Source: Phytophthora hibernalis | Taxonomy: Eukaryota; Oomycota; Peronosporomycetes; Peronosporales; Peronosporaceae | DNA length: 64,000 nt | NCBI GenBank assembly: GCA_012656075.1 | Contig: JAAKBF010000020.1 | Location: 558,001 to 622,000 of the forward strand | Direction: 5' to 3' | In this document: positions 11,197 to 23,797 of the stretch, piece after piece | Layout of the letters: each line of letters begins with the position of its first letter | Numbering within the stretch: position 1 is the first letter of the stretch | Translations under genes and position numbers: made by a program | The notes under the pieces: generated by a model | Databases searched by the model: none | Seen by the model: only the letters and a program-made list of their open reading frames with translations | Told to the model about the DNA's origin: nothing

Positions 11197-14034
11197 ATGA
11201 CGTTGGGTGTGAAGGAGAGCGTGAGTGGTAAGCTGTACCGCCTACTGGGCGACGGCAGCGAGGAGCGAGTGTGCGCCGGTAAAGCGTCGGTATACCGGAG
11301 TGGCCCCAAGGTGGCACTGCGCTGCTGCGGCAAGACGAGCATCATCGCCACGCGCCAGACGAAGCAGCGCGTCCTGCGGCAGGGCGACGTGCTCCTATTG
11401 GACCTGCGCGACGGCTTTTACGCCAATGGGACGCTGACCAAGTACGAGGTGGTGGACACGGACGCCTTGCCGCCCAAAGCCGCGCTGCACGTGCTGCCCA
11501 CGCGGGTGCCGCGCATCACCATGAGCTCGTCGGCCTCCAGTCGTCCTGCAGGACGCACAGGATCTGCAGGACCGAGACTCGTGTCGAGTTTTTGCAAAGA
11601 GACAAACTAGTTTTAAACAAGTAAAAAACACGTCCAGGAGATCGAGGTAAGTGAAGACAACGAAGACGCTGAAGATGAAGAAGACCTCGCGCCAATGAGG
11701 CGGCGCGGCAAACGCTCTCGGGCGATTGTCGAATCGGACGACGAAACCGACCCGACGGACGGTAATGTGCAGGACCTGACGGTGGACTCGGACGTGTCGT
11801 CGCCTAGAGACGACGATGTGTTTGCCAAAGACTTGGACAGCTCCACTTCTGCTGCAAAGGACTGGATGGCGGCGTTCGGACGCCATGCAGTGAAGAAACA
11901 CCAGTCGGATGGGTGGCACAGTCGGAGAGACGACAGTCGGAGAGAGAACAGGAAGAGAAAGAAACGCGCCAAAGAGAGCAGGTTCAAATACGAGGAACAG
12001 AACGACTACGACGACTCGGAGGAGGAGGAGCACTACTCTCGGTCCCATGACGAGATCGGACAGCTGCTGGGGGTGTGAGAGCGTTGCCAGGAAGCTGCGC
12101 CAGTCGGTGCGAATTTGGTCGGGCAACGCGACCAAGTCGGGGTCCAGTAGCCCCTCGACGTCGTCTGCTGATGGTACGGACGAAGAGGATGCTACACACA
12201 TGTCAGTGGCGTCGATTGATGGCGGGGATAAGCGGGTGATCACCCAGGCCGATATCCCCGACATTTGTGACACGATCGAATTGAAGCCGTACCAGGTAGT
12301 GGGAGTCAACTGGCTGCTATTGCTTCATGAAAACAACGTGTCTGGCGTGTTGGCTGACGAGATGGGTCTGGGCAAGACCGTGCAGACTATTGCGTTCTTG
12401 TTGCAGCTTAAATCCTTGGCGGAGTCCAATAAGAACTCGGCGGGGCCGCATCTCATTATTGTGCCGGCGAGTGTGCTGAATAACTGGACTCGAGAGTTTT
12501 CGTGGATTGCACCCAAGCTACGTGTCGTCAAGTACCACGGCCCAAAGGACCACCGCCGCGAGTTGGAGAGTACGCTTACTAACGACGACTTTGACATTAT
12601 GATGACGACGTACACTTACTTCGAGCTCGACTCGAACCAAGCGGAGCGCGCGTTCCTCGAAGCTTCAACTTCGGCTACATGATTCTGGACGAGGGTCATA
12701 ATATCAAGAACTCGCAATCGTCGCGTTTCAAGCGCATCTCGGCGCTACGCGTGCGTACGCGCTTGGTGTTGAGCGGTACTCCGATTCAGAACAATCTCAA
12801 GGAGCTACTCACGCTGTTGAGCTTTCTTATGCCGCGGATGTTTGATCATGGCTCCGATGAGATACTAAGTTTCTTCGACGGGAATGAGCAAACTAAGTGC
12901 GATAAGGTGCGGAAGATCTTGGCACCGTTCATCCTTCGGCGTGAAAAGAAGTACGTGCTGAGCCAGCTCATGCCGAAAACTACCTCTGTCCAGATCCTCA
13001 AGGTGACTGAAGAGCAGCATAAGGCATACACAGAGGTGCTCGATGCCGTCATTAAGTGCAGAGAGGCCAAAGCTGCAAGAAAAGCTGCGGCGAAGGAACT
13101 CAAGAAAAATAAGAAGGGTGAGAAAGCTGCACTGCGAGAATTGGCGGGGGCTTACACTGCACCACTAGAAGTCGAACCTGCCCCCACATCCATTTTCACC
13201 ATACTGCGCAAGGCTGCAAATCACCCCATCCTGCTTCGCAGGCATTTTGTATCGGATGATACGTTGGAAACCATGAGTAGATGCCTGCATCGAGCCGAAG
13301 CCTTCGGCAACCAGTGTTCCATCAGTATGGTCCGACAGGAGCTTGAGTCCTACAGCGATTTCGAGATGCACACTCTTTGTGAGCAATACCAAGCAATCGA
13401 TGAACTACGCAAGCTGCAGCTGCCTACGGAAACACTTCTGGCATCCGCAAAGTTTGACTACTTGCGGAAACTGCTTCCGAAGCTTCGCAGCGAGGGTCAT
13501 CGCGTGCTGATCTTCTCTCAGTGGACCAAACTTCTGGACTTGCTCGAAGTCCTGATGGGTCACATGGATTATCGTTATCTGCGACTGGATGGCACCACCG
13601 CTGTACAAGAACGCCAAGGGCTCATTGACATATACAACGAAGACGAAAACATATTCGCCTTTTTGTTGTCCACGCGTGCGGGTGGCCTCGGTATCAATCT
13701 CACTGCTGCAGACACGGTTATTCTGCACGATCTAGACTTCAACCCAACTGTGGACGAGCAGGCTTGCGATCGTTGCCACCGAATCGGTCAGACGAAGCCC
13801 GTGTCCATTTACAAGCTCGTGTCCGAGAAGACGGTCGATCACCATATCTTCGAAATTGGTGAATCCAAGACGAAACTCAACCACAATATTCTCGACAAGC
13901 TTAATGCACTCGGACATGGTAAAAAGAACGGCAAGAAATTGAACACAGCCACCGTAGAAATACTGCTAGAGTCGGTCATCTCAGACTACAAGAGCGCTCA
14001 ACTGGAAGAAGGCGAAGGAGAACGCATAAAGTAG
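11197..14034 (+). CDS. SNF2-family chromatin remodelling ATPase, Fun30/SMARCAD1-like
   Basis: The helicase core is plain. The first lobe has DEMGLGKTVQTIAFL (Walker A, about 12355-12400), IIVPASVLNNW and ILDEGHNIKN (Walker B near 12682; the DEGH form fits Fun30/SMARCAD1). The second lobe has LIFSQWTKLLDLLE, YLRLDGTT, STRAGGLGINLTAADTVI and DRCHRIGQTK. The N-terminal 130 residues form a small unidentified domain, followed by a 57-bp in-phase intron (11581-11637) and a long acidic linker rich in D/E and R/K. Frame breaks: G5 run near 12068 (one extra base or two missing) and one missing base near 12660. Known role of the family: moving nucleosomes at heterochromatin and during end resection. 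The call of subfamily is by motif resemblance. Confidence 0.88.
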
Positions 14035-14442
14035 AGCCTGGTGAGTGGCTGCATGTACAATTACTTTAGTCGAACTTTCATTGTTCTTGCTTGCAGGACA
14101 CTTTAAGTAACGCAGCGAAGAATACCATGAAGTACTACATGTACTGTACTACGTAGTACGAAGTACTTGGTATCATCGACAATGGGAGGGGTTCATCCCT
14201 TGTGGGCGAATTCTTTGACTACTGAAGATGGATCACTTCCGCGCTTGTCGCCAAACTATCGATGCGGTTGAAAGGAAAAGCGTGAGCTAAGCTGCAAGTT
14301 CGAGAAAAAACACATTGCGATTTCTAGCGTACCGGATTGCTGGATGTTCTTGAGCTGCCATTATTGGCGCTCGGTACGAACTAAAACAAATCAACCAGAA
14401 CCCAACGTTAGGCGGAGTGACAAGTTTGGAGATTGGAGAAAT
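14035..14442. other. convergent intergenic interval
   Basis: This lies between two convergent genes. It contains the palindromic stretch tactacgtagta near 14147 inside a cluster of gtac words (14128-14172). The last exon of the minus-strand channel gene may lie here (an acceptor-like ctttgcag-type site exists near 14300), but I could not fix it. Confidence 0.4.
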
Positions 14443-17316
14443 ACGTACTATGCTGTTGCTCTCTCGTCGGGCCATTTCCTCGTCAGACTCTTCCGTCAAA
14501 GGAGGAAAGCAGGCGATTCAAGAAGGTTTACCGACACGCTATCACTGAAGGTGTCATCATAGTCGAAGTCGTCGTCATCTTCTTCATCGTCGTCGAAATC
14601 ATCAGCCGCACCCAGTCGAAGACTCAAGAGCTGCGTAGTTTGTCGAATCTGCTCCACCATGGTGGTGATATCAGCCAACGCGGACGGGATCAAATCCAGT
14701 GTCAATTCTGAGCGACTGATTTTTCGTGAGACTGAGTCGATAGTTCGCCGAACGCCTGGGCCGTCGAGTGTCCGTCGACTACCAGGCGAGTCGATAGTGC
14801 GTCGACTACCAGTCCCTTCGGTAGCAACCGCGCTAGAATGCGTCAATTGACGAGGTAGCCCCGAATTTGTACGGTGAACTGGCTGGCGCTTTGGAAGCAA
14901 ACTTCGGCCACTTGAACCGCTGATTGGGCTCGAATAATGCGCCAAGTCTCGAGTGCTGTCGCCTGCGTGAAACGTCTCTTGCCGTTGCGAATCTTCACGT
15001 ATTGACGGACGGATTCGAGTTTGGCGAGGACAACTGCGCGTGATATCCGACGTACTACTGGTTTAGCTGCGCGATCGGCGATATCTTTCAGTTTATCACC
15101 CAACTTTTCGCTCGGTAGATGGTCCGGAGTGATACAGACATACGCCGCTGCTTCAGAGATTTTTCTACAACCAACGTAAGCTGATTGTGAACCTTTGCCT
15201 TTTCAACGGGCGACTGGATGTTCATGTTGTCTAGCTGTCGTTTGATCACAGTTCGTTTCATCCGTTCGCCGAATTCGGGGTACTCTGCAGCAATTTCGTT
15301 GAAGGCGTGCTTGCTCAGCACGTTCAGATCGCAAATATTAACGGCGCGCACAGTATTAGTACGACGCACATCAATGACAAGCGCTGTTTCGCCAAAAAAG
15401 TTTCCGTCTCGCAAGTAAATGCGCTTCTCCGAGTTATCGGGGTCTGGAATCAGGATCTCAACCAGGCCTTTGCGGACGATGAACATCTCTTTTCCAATAT
15501 CATCGCAATAGATGATAGTGTCACCCGGCAAGTAAACTGCTGTTTCGAGTGCAAGGCACACTTTCCCCAAAAATCGCGAATCGGATCCAGCAAAGAACGG
15601 AACTGTCTTGACCAAGTCCTTGTACAAGTGCAGCGCGATGGTGGTTTTAGAGGCTTGGAAATACCAGGCTGATTCAGCAGCATCATATCTGAATATGCAC
15701 GTTGCTGCGAGCAGCATCAAGGGCAAACAGAGCTGTGAGTACATGAAGGCCAATCAATTGAACTGGAACTGTAGAAACTTACGTTAATCCAGAGGTAGTC
15801 GTAGTTTCTACGAACGCGATGCTGCAACTCCTCCGGCAACTCGTAGTATTTCATTTCAGCTTTGATCATGTCCATCCGGTTCCGAAACTGAGCCTTCTGC
15901 TGGTCCCAGCTCATGAGCAGAGCAAGCACGTTACCAAAGAGAAAAGAGGAAAATATCGTGCCCAACATAAACACCGTGATACTCATGTAGTAGAGCTCGA
16001 TATTCGCGCTCAGTTCCGGGTTTTGTAGCTTTGCAATGCTGGAATAGGTCGTGCTCTCACCGATGCCCAAGAACATTAGCATAATGGTGTGTATGCATTG
16101 AACGTACATCGGCGCTAACTGTAAAAATAAAATAAAAACGCGATGGAGGTGAGTTTGATGGCAGACTCAGTCGATGCGGGTATTTACGCACCTCATCTTC
16201 GCCGCAAAGCATTTCGTCGAATTCGCCGTAGCATTCGTTGAACAAACTTGCCCATAGGCACGCGAAAAGATGCAGCCCCATTGCGAGGCCAAGGAAGCTG
16301 ACGATGAGATTGTAATACTTGGCGTATTCGCGGAGATACTTGAGCAGACGGCCAATGCGCAGTAGCTTTGGGATCTTCTGGAGCTTTACGATCTTGAGTG
16401 ACTTTCCGGAAGATGGTACGAATAGGACAAGCGGGAAGTTGGAGATGAGGTCCACGATGAACCAGGAGCGGAAGTACTTCCGCGCTACTCTTTTCGGATC
16501 CATGACCACCTCGCCATTTGAAACGATACCCGTTCGCAATGTCATGACCATATCTGTCCACGACAAAAACGATTATCGTACGAAAAGCGTAAGCATGAGT
16601 GCAACCCAGAGGCAGGTTCCTTTACTGAGCGCACCTGCAACAAAGTAGACGTCGATGAATGAGTTCATGCCGCCGAGTCCAGCCCAATCAACGAACTGGA
16701 ATCCAATGATGAATGGAATCTGCATAACAAATGTGAATTAGCAGTGCTCCAACAAAACAGGTAACGATATCCATCATGCAGCACGTACCATTATGCACAC
16801 ATACAGGACCAAACACACAGTCATAACTTCCCAAGCTCGACGCATCTTGGAATTCGGGTGAACCATGAAGCGGCTCGTGTTGAGCTTCCGGTCATGGTAA
16901 ATGTCGATTGTATGTGCGTTCATTGATTTGGCTAGCACCGCGAGTTTGCCGATCACCTTCCAATTCCGTCGTGAGTTACTCCCGTCGTCAAATTCAATTG
17001 CTCTCATGGTATCAATGACCGGATCGTCGGCTTGCCGTGTTTTCTTTCGAGCCGCATCGTCTGCTCCTTCTATTGGAGACACGCAGGTTTCTGGAAGGGT
17101 GGGCCCCAACGTTAAACTCTGGTCTGCTGATGCCGACGAAAGTCCTGCTGGAACGTCCTGTGTAGCATCCTGAGGCGGTATTGGCGAAACGAGTTTGGCC
17201 AAGAGTTCGGCTTCCTCCTTTGGTGAAGGCGAGACCTCTCTGCCCTCAGTCTCGCCCTCTGGTATCACTCGGCCACTCCCGCCAATATCGCTGCTTGGCC
17301 CCTTCATACTACCCAT
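14443..17316 (-). CDS. six-helix voltage-gated-type channel with cyclic-nucleotide-binding domain
   Basis: This is a membrane ion channel of the EAG/HCN/CNG architecture. The N-terminus is acidic and Ser/Pro-rich (start at 17314-17316 chosen at the ATG before it becomes protein-like). S1 is near 16790 (MTVCLVLYVCIM); S2 is on a short exon near 16650-16730. S3-S4 follow (WFIVDLISNFPLVLF, then a charged S4 with K/R every third or fourth residue: KIVKLQKIPKLLRIGRLLKY), then S5, a pore exon at 15784-16109 and a C-linker. The cNMP domain (about 15200-15600) has LYKDLVKTVPFF and GDNFFGE-like GNFFGETAL. The C-terminal tail has three near-repeats of RRTIDSPG. The filter reads GIGES. Frame breaks occur at A4 (about 15645) and T3 (about 14500). 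The 3' end is open at a GTACGT donor (14448). Confidence 0.85.
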
Positions 17317-17574
17317 CTCGCCGCTGGTACGGCGATTCGACTGAAGATTAGGCACTTGACTTGTCCAGCATTGCGACGCGTCCCTACACAGCACCAAGTT
17401 GAAGCGAGTCGGGTCGTTTTGCTTTCAGAAATAGTTGCCAAAGCAGACCAATCCTTGAAACGGATGCCATCGGAATATTGCGTCCACACTCGGTCGATTC
17501 CCAAGAAGTAATCGAGAGGCTTCCGGTGTTCATAGTGGTTGTCTATTACTAGCATCCTAGTCCTATGTGTTGAT

Positions 17575-19202
17575 CTACAACACGCACTCGAACCATTTCA
17601 CGGGCTTCTTCGCGGAGCTGAAGAGTCCGTCGCCGTTGTAGAAGGTGGTGTCGGCATGGTTGAGAGTCGTCACGTAGAATTGGTCGGAGTAGTGATCGCC
17701 GAATTGATCGAGAGGGAATCCGCCAGCGCAGCTCTGGAACTCCACCAAGCCGTCGTTTTCATCCGAGTTGTGGGGCAGCCCCGCACCTAGCAGCCAGTAC
17801 AGGGGCTGGTAGATCGAAAAGAGCCCTGAGTACCCATTGCTGCACAGAGCTGCGTGGACGCGGGTCCGGTAAACTTCTTGTGCAGCTACGTAAGCGTCAT
17901 TTAGTTCTTTCGAGGCAGTAGTCTCGTCTTCATACGCAAGTGACAGCGTGCCGGCGAGCACAGGGCATTGGCCCGTGACATTTCCGAGAGCCTCCATAAT
18001 AACATTGTTCTCTCCAGCGCAGGTTTCTTGGGCATAGTCCGAGCCCAAGCTTCCAGTCATTGGGGGACTTGTAGCAACCCAAGAGCTGCTGTTAGCGAGG
18101 GTGCATCTCCCATTCGCGATGGCGCTTGCCAGCAAAGTCCGCCCATTGAATGTGTCACGACGATCGTGTCTGCAATTTCGGTCGGGGATCCCGACTCGGT
18201 CACTGAAGTTGCAAGGTCGCACAAAGTTTGCTGCTGAGTGGCGTTGTCCCAACCGGTCTCCTGCGAGTTCCATATCATGTACTTGAAATCCGTGCAGCAC
18301 GGCGCATTTTCCGTGAGGTTGCCCCAGTAGTAGGGAAATGAATCCTGGAGTGTTGCTTCCATGTAGTCGATTCCCAGGCCGTGGACGAATAGACACGGGC
18401 GTGGCGTCGACTTACAGGAGCAAGTCGTCGAGGACAGAGTGACGTTGGAACCAAAGTCAATACTCCTCGCTTCACTCTCGGGGATCGGTTCGCCAGTGAG
18501 TAACGCGGTCGTGGTGGCCGTCACTGCGGTGGTATTCATGACGGTCTCACATTGGCTTGCCGCACTGGCATTCAGCTTGGGTGCCGCGATTTCCACACGC
18601 TTTTTCAAGTACGTGACCGAGATCTCCAGGTCACTTCCGTAGACGTGAACGCCCGCAGACCCGGACGCACAGACCGCCAGGTTGAGTCCACGAAACGTAA
18701 CTTTGAAGAGGTTGCCGGCCGAACACTTGATTTTCGCGCCTTCTAGCGATGCGGTGGACACGGGGGTGGCGTCGTTGAGCGCTGGGAGCATATCGTTGAG
18801 CGGCGGCAGCATTTTGGTTTCTGGGCACTCCGACGACGAAGTTTGGTCTTGCCCGACGTCAAAACTGGTGGTGGTATACGCGATACCGTCCACGAACAGG
18901 TACCTGGTAAGTGTCGAGTCTTCCGTGAAATCCACGTATCCGTCGTACATGACACTGAGTCCGTCCTCTGAGACGACGGGGTTGGCGTACACGTTGAACT
19001 CCGGCTGACCGTGAACCTGCATCGATCCGCGCTTCAGGGTGAAGTGGAGCTTCAAAGACGGCCATTCCGTGGCACTGGCGTGAAGGTCACCATGGACGGT
19101 TCCTTTGCCTTTCTGAGCTGCAGAAATGGTTGATGCCGAGACTGCAGCGAATGCCAAGAGGGCGAAGACCACACGAATGAATGGGTTTGCGCACGAGCAC
19201 AT
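17575..19202 (-). CDS. secreted alpha/beta-hydrolase with N-terminal beta domain (family copy A)
   Basis: About 540 residues. A hydrophobic signal sequence (FIRVVFALLAFAAVSAS) follows the start at 19200-19202. The N-terminal domain has the family motif LHFTLKRGSMQVHGQPEF and ends near TALLTGEP. The hydrolase half begins CSCKSTPRPCLFVHGLG. Its likely catalytic triad is serine in THSMGG (GxSxG type), aspartate in ENDGLVEF and histidine in LNHADTTF, and it ends KKPVKWFECVL like all full copies. The frame breaks by one missing base in a T3 run right after THSMGGL (near 18140). The substrate is unknown; the fold includes lipases and esterases. Many paired cysteines fit an exported protein. Confidence 0.8.
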
Positions 19203-20859
19203 TTGGCACGATAACACAGCACTACCAACTTTTATAATAACGAGCTCTTGCGAGATAAGCAGCAGAATGTGTAATGAGAGCACAGAACTCCCGCCGTTGC
19301 ACTCGGTGAGAGAGGAAAGAGGGATTGTCACCGCGTGTGAACGCCAACGAGGTCCTCGGACCTGTCGTTCAACGCATGGCATCACGCTGGTCGACAACCC
19401 GCATCACTTACGACCCGTAAGTTTCTTCCGCCTTGAGGTCTCACTCATTTGAAAGTCATTGCCGCAGTGATTAACTTTGCGCCAGAGCACCGCAACAGAC
19501 CAGTGCTTGTCATGGTGGACAGATTGATGACGGTTCTCCACCAATACATGTATTGAACTGCAGTTCTAACGTTGAGGTTGCTGAGCAACTTGCTCAGTCC
19601 GTCCTGCGCTGGGCTTTGCGCAGCGACAAATATGTTGCTGTTTCCTGCGTCCCAGATGCCACTGGTCTGATGTTGAATAAAATGGTGAACGTCAAAAGTT
19701 GCGTCCAAGCATTTGCCGTTGCAATCGACTTGTTGCCGAACGATACGGTTGCTGATGACACCAACCCGTGATTTGCTCGTCGAAGTCCTGCGCTGAACCA
19801 GTGCAAAGTCCCTTCCTTGCCTGGAGAATTAGGCCGGCCAAGGACAGTGTCTACGTCCGACGCTCAGCCGGAGCCTCAGGAGGTCGTACATGGTACTGCA
19901 ACTTGCAGTCTGCAACTGGCCTCGCTGCGGACTGAGTCTGACCGGTCTGCCTCGTGTTGAACACATTGCTTCATGTCCGTTCAACCACTCCATGGTACGG
20001 TACCGTACCTCAAGACCAAGAGTATCAAAAGTTTTGATTCAAAACTCACATGAGTAATACTTTTGTTTCTGGATGAAAAAATGCCGTGGAAGGCAAGGAT
20101 TGATTTACAGAGTGATGTTCATGCGCTTTCCACTCGCTGTACATGTAGAGAGACGCTTGTGTATATCCTGAGCTGCTGATGAACGAGGCCAATCCGTCAG
20201 TAAAGAAGCCTCATCGAAAACTGGAGCAAGCCGAGTTGACTTCGGTGACATCATGACAAAGTGCTGCCTTTTATGCGCTGTAATGAGAAATGAAGGGTTT
20301 TGAGACCACGCTGATCGGACTTGGAGGAACAATTGGAAATCCGACAAACATTTCAACATTGGGACGTCCATCGAGAAGAGGACTACATGTACATGTATCA
20401 TGCGCGCTCGCTGGTCGCCGACGGCACTCTTCTCTTGCTGTCTACGCGTTGTTAAAAACTCTTCTGTAGACATTTTTCGGGTTTGGTTACCGATGCAGAA
20501 GCAGAGGTGTAACGAGAAAGTATTAAGAAGAGCAAGTTACCGTACCGGTATGGAGCATCGTGACTATCTCGACTTCGCTCTGACGTGAACTTCAATGACC
20601 GACGTCATAATAAGCCCGTTCGACTCGCGAGATCGCTAGAGGATACCAGTATCCAGGTTAGAGGTTGCTATTACTTCAAGTATTACAGTAATAACACGAA
20701 CAGCTTCTGTGAGGTTTATAGATTTCGAGTGTGAAAGTGTAAGCACGACCAACTTGTTCAAATAGCCGCACGTGTATAAATCTCAAAAGCGGTCATCTAC
20801 CGCGGGTAGATGACTATTATACCAGTACCGATCCCCATCTGCACTCGATAAATGGTACC
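19203..20859. other. intergenic interval, no gene seen
   Basis: Short open stretches occur on both strands, but none has a family motif, a good start context or continuity. Several short gtac/acatgtac words occur near 20390. The 250 bp above copy A contain a CTCTCATTACACATTC stretch on the minus strand that resembles the oomycete initiator region. Confidence 0.5.
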
Positions 20860-21894
20860 CTACAGAAGGCACTCAAACCAATTTACAGGCTTAATCGTCT
20901 CCCTGAAATAGCTGTTGCCGTTGAGGAACGCAGTGTCAGCGTGGTTGCACTTGGACACGTAGAAGCGATCTTCGTAGCTGTCACTGAACTGGGACTCCGG
21001 CAGACCGCCACGGCAGCTGTCGTACTCGACAAAGCCATCATGTTGGTCGGTCTTGAATTCGATACTTGCTCCAACAAGCAGATATTGAGCCTGGTACGTG
21101 GAGACGATGCCAATATCGTCGTCGCTGCACATAACTGCCGACACGTGCTTGCGGTAGACCTCCTGGGCAGCCACGTACGCCTCGTTGAGCTCCATGGTGC
21201 TGTACTTGCCACCCCTGTACGCGAGCGACTTCATTCCGGCGCCAACCGGACACTTGCCGAGGAGCGTCAAAATCTTGTTGAAAGCCTGCGTGTCGTCGTC
21301 CGTACAGATGTCCTGCACATAGTTGGAGGCCATCGTGCCGTTCATTGGTGCGCTCATGCTAACCCACGTCGTACTGTTCGCAATGCTGCACTTCTCGTTG
21401 GCAACGGCACCGGCCACGATCAAAGCGCCCATCGAGTGGGTCACTAGGATCGTGTCCTCGATGACGCCCTTCTTCGCGTCACTGGAAGTGCTCATCGACA
21501 GTGCGTGCTTGCACACCGTTTTCTGCAGCGCCTCGTCCGTCCAGCGAGCGGTCATCGTGTTCAACGAGGTGTACTTGATTGACGAACAGCACGGGGCGTG
21601 GTTCTTCATATCACCAAACTTGTCGGACGTGTCCTGCAGCTCCTTCTCCTCCACCTCGTTGCGCTCGCCGTGGATGAAAAGACAGGGTCGAGGCGTCGAC
21701 TTGCACTCGCACGCCGTCGAGCCAAAGCTCCACATCTCGGCTTCCGTCTCCAGCTTACGCTCGACTTGGTTTTGCTGTTCGTGGGGGATACCCGCGGACA
21801 CGGTCAGGGCCATGAAGGCGAAGACCAACGAGAGTTCGTCCCCACATTTTAGAGCAGAGCAATGAAGGAGACTGCCGCAAACACGGAATGGCAT
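20860..21894 (-). CDS. secreted alpha/beta-hydrolase, stand-alone catalytic domain (family copy B)
   Basis: The frame is intact, about 344 residues from the ATG at 21892-21894 (an in-frame ATG also exists at 22038). A hydrophobic segment LVFAFMALTVSAG is followed by a short linker and then directly by the hydrolase domain (CECKSTPRPCLFIHGE). Catalytic candidates are VTHSMGAL (Ser), QHDGFVEY (Asp) and CNHADTAF (His); it ends KPVNWFECLL. It lacks the N-terminal beta domain found in the other full copies, so it shows the hydrolase domain can occur alone. It lies 1.7 kb upstream of copy A on the same strand. Confidence 0.85.
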   Translation of the reverse strand: MPFRVCGSLLHCSALKCGDELSLVFAFMALTVSAGIPHEQQNQVERKLETEAEMWSFGSTACECKSTPRPCLFIHGERNEVEEKELQDTSDKFGDMKNHAPCCSSIKYTSLNTMTARWTDEALQKTVCKHALSMSTSSDAKKGVIEDTILVTHSMGALIVAGAVANEKCSIANSTTWVSMSAPMNGTMASNYVQDICTDDDTQAFNKILTLLGKCPVGAGMKSLAYRGGKYSTMELNEAYVAAQEVYRKHVSAVMCSDDDIGIVSTYQAQYLLVGASIEFKTDQHDGFVEYDSCRGGLPESQFSDSYEDRFYVSKCNHADTAFLNGNSYFRETIKPVNWFECLL

Positions 21895-22250
21895 CAAATG
21901 CACGGTGCTGCGGCGAAAGCCAATCTCGTGATAGTTAGCCAGAACAGCAAAGCATGAAAATGCAATCACGCTGTTTTGCGGCAACTGGAGCTCTCTCTGT
22001 TGTGATACATGTAGCGTTTTATTACTGAACGGGGGCATTTTAATAAAATCAATATGTTATTAAACTGGTAGACAGTACTACAGGAGTACTGTAGTATTAA
22101 TAATAGGTAAGCAATTGGTCTGATTTCTAAATATCAACGCAATGCTCATCATTTCTACATGCTTCCGCCAACGCGATCAGTAAAAGCAACCGCATGTTGT
22201 TAGCGTAACTACAGTACATGTATCGGATAGATGGCCCAGCTTCTTGTTAG

Positions 22251-22995
22251 GTGCAAAAGACGGCACTCTCCCAATTTTTCTTGATTACCAAACTACGTTT
22301 TCCAAAACACCCGCGACACATTACAAGTAAATATTCGACCGATTCCAGCATGCGTCGCCATATTCGGCACCGCCTTCGCATGCTGTGGATGTGGAGGTTG
22401 GCAGCAATGTCAAAGACGTATGCTTTCCTGAATAGAAGGCGTTATCCGCGAGTACGCCATTACGCACAACATGTTACCGGTAGACGCAGAAAACAGTGGC
22501 GGATCAAAACTGAGGTATGAATATTTCTTCGAAGTTCCGAAGCTGCATTCCAAAGCGAGTACGCGGGCGGCTATTTCATCAGTCGCTGCAGCTTACTTCC
22601 CGCTCTAAGTTGACCGCTTCTGAAGTCTGGGGAACAAGCTCCGTTCGTTAACGAACGGATGCAACTTGCATGTGACCCCACGGTTATTAAAATTGAGTGC
22701 CTACATGTATGCGTGAGCAAAGCATCTGCCTAGGAAAGGAAGAAATGGGTATAGTGAAGCGAACTTTCACGTGCTCAAACAATGGGCAAAGTGGCCACAA
22801 GAGGCGGAGCAGCCTGACGAAGTAGTGCTCGTGTTCAGAGCTCTGTCGCTAGTTGCTTGATACATGTAATATACGTTTCCTTATCGACGGGTGTGTAACT
22901 TAAGATGACATTTCGCGGGTTGGAGTGCCATGTTTTGCAAAAAGTGGTTTGGTAATCAAGAAACTTTGGGAGAGTGCCGGCTTTTGCAAAAAGCC
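22251..22995. repeat. 745-bp unit bounded by long imperfect inverted repeats
   Basis: The left arm (22251-22310) and the reverse complement of the right arm (22931-22995) share blocks such as GGCACTCTCCCAA and TTCTTGATTACCAAAC with a few substitutions, and weaker similarity continues inward through CCCGCGA. No coding sequence is recognisable between them. It is probably a non-autonomous transposon or a decayed one. I found no clear target duplication. Confidence 0.55.
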
Positions 22996-23241
22996 CTAGC
23001 ACCAAAGCAATATTGGTACTACTGTAGTACATGATAGTATCATTGATACCGATCGAGGACTCCGTGGGATCCACCTGGCTTCGGAGATGAGTTACCGTAA
23101 GCCAAATGCAGAACCGCAACATTTGATGGTGTCTTCACTAACAATTTCCATAGATAAGAACCTTTGCTTAAAATGAATTGCAATTCAGGGTATCACGTCC
23201 TGGAGGATCATCTGTATACAAAACTGTAGGATCCCTATTGG

Positions 23242-23274
23242 ACCGTGAGAACCACTAATAGTGGTTCTCACGGT
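23242..23274. repeat. perfect palindrome, 16-bp arms with one central base
   Basis: The left arm ACCGTGAGAACCACTA and the right arm TAGTGGTTCTCACGGT are exact reverse complements around a single A. The right arm overlaps the start of the terminal inverted repeat at 23263. The DNA can form a stable cruciform or hairpin. Confidence 0.9.
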
Positions 23275-23797
23275 TAGAATATTTGCAGGTTGCAGGGTTG
23301 ATCATTCAGCCAATCATAGACAATCTACAGCCTTCAAACCGTGAGGGCATTTTGACCTGCACAAATTCAATTTTGTCCAATGAGAAGTAAGTTTTGGTTT
23401 GTTTAGTGGCTGCCATTACTATATACCATTTGCCCAGGTGGCATGATTAAAGAGGGAAGTCGTGGAGCGACAGACCTGTTTCTACAGCTCAAGTTCTGTA
23501 TGGATGAATAACAATGTCTCTCCGACCAAACTTCATCTTTGTATGGTACATATTAGCCAATGAGATTGGTCTTTAATTCGTTTTTGGCCAATAAAAACCA
23601 TCTCTATGGTTTTTGGCGAATCGAATCACGTCAACGATTTTATTTTATCCAATAAAAATACGATTTACGTTGCAGTCGGAAGCTGAGCGATTCCGACATA
23701 TCTGGTTGGAGCTGACGCCCAGATATGTGTATCGTGCTACAAGCGAGAGGTGCGCCACGTATCACTCGCATATTTGCCGCCTCTCCGACCAAGAGTA

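Noticed and set aside
17575..19202. Copy A as a pseudogene because of its frame break after the nucleophile motif
   Set aside because: The break is one missing base in a T run, the same error type found in housekeeping genes; all catalytic residues remain.
22251..22520. Arg-rich 89-codon frame
   Set aside because: It lies within the inverted-repeat arm and has no similarity I recognise.
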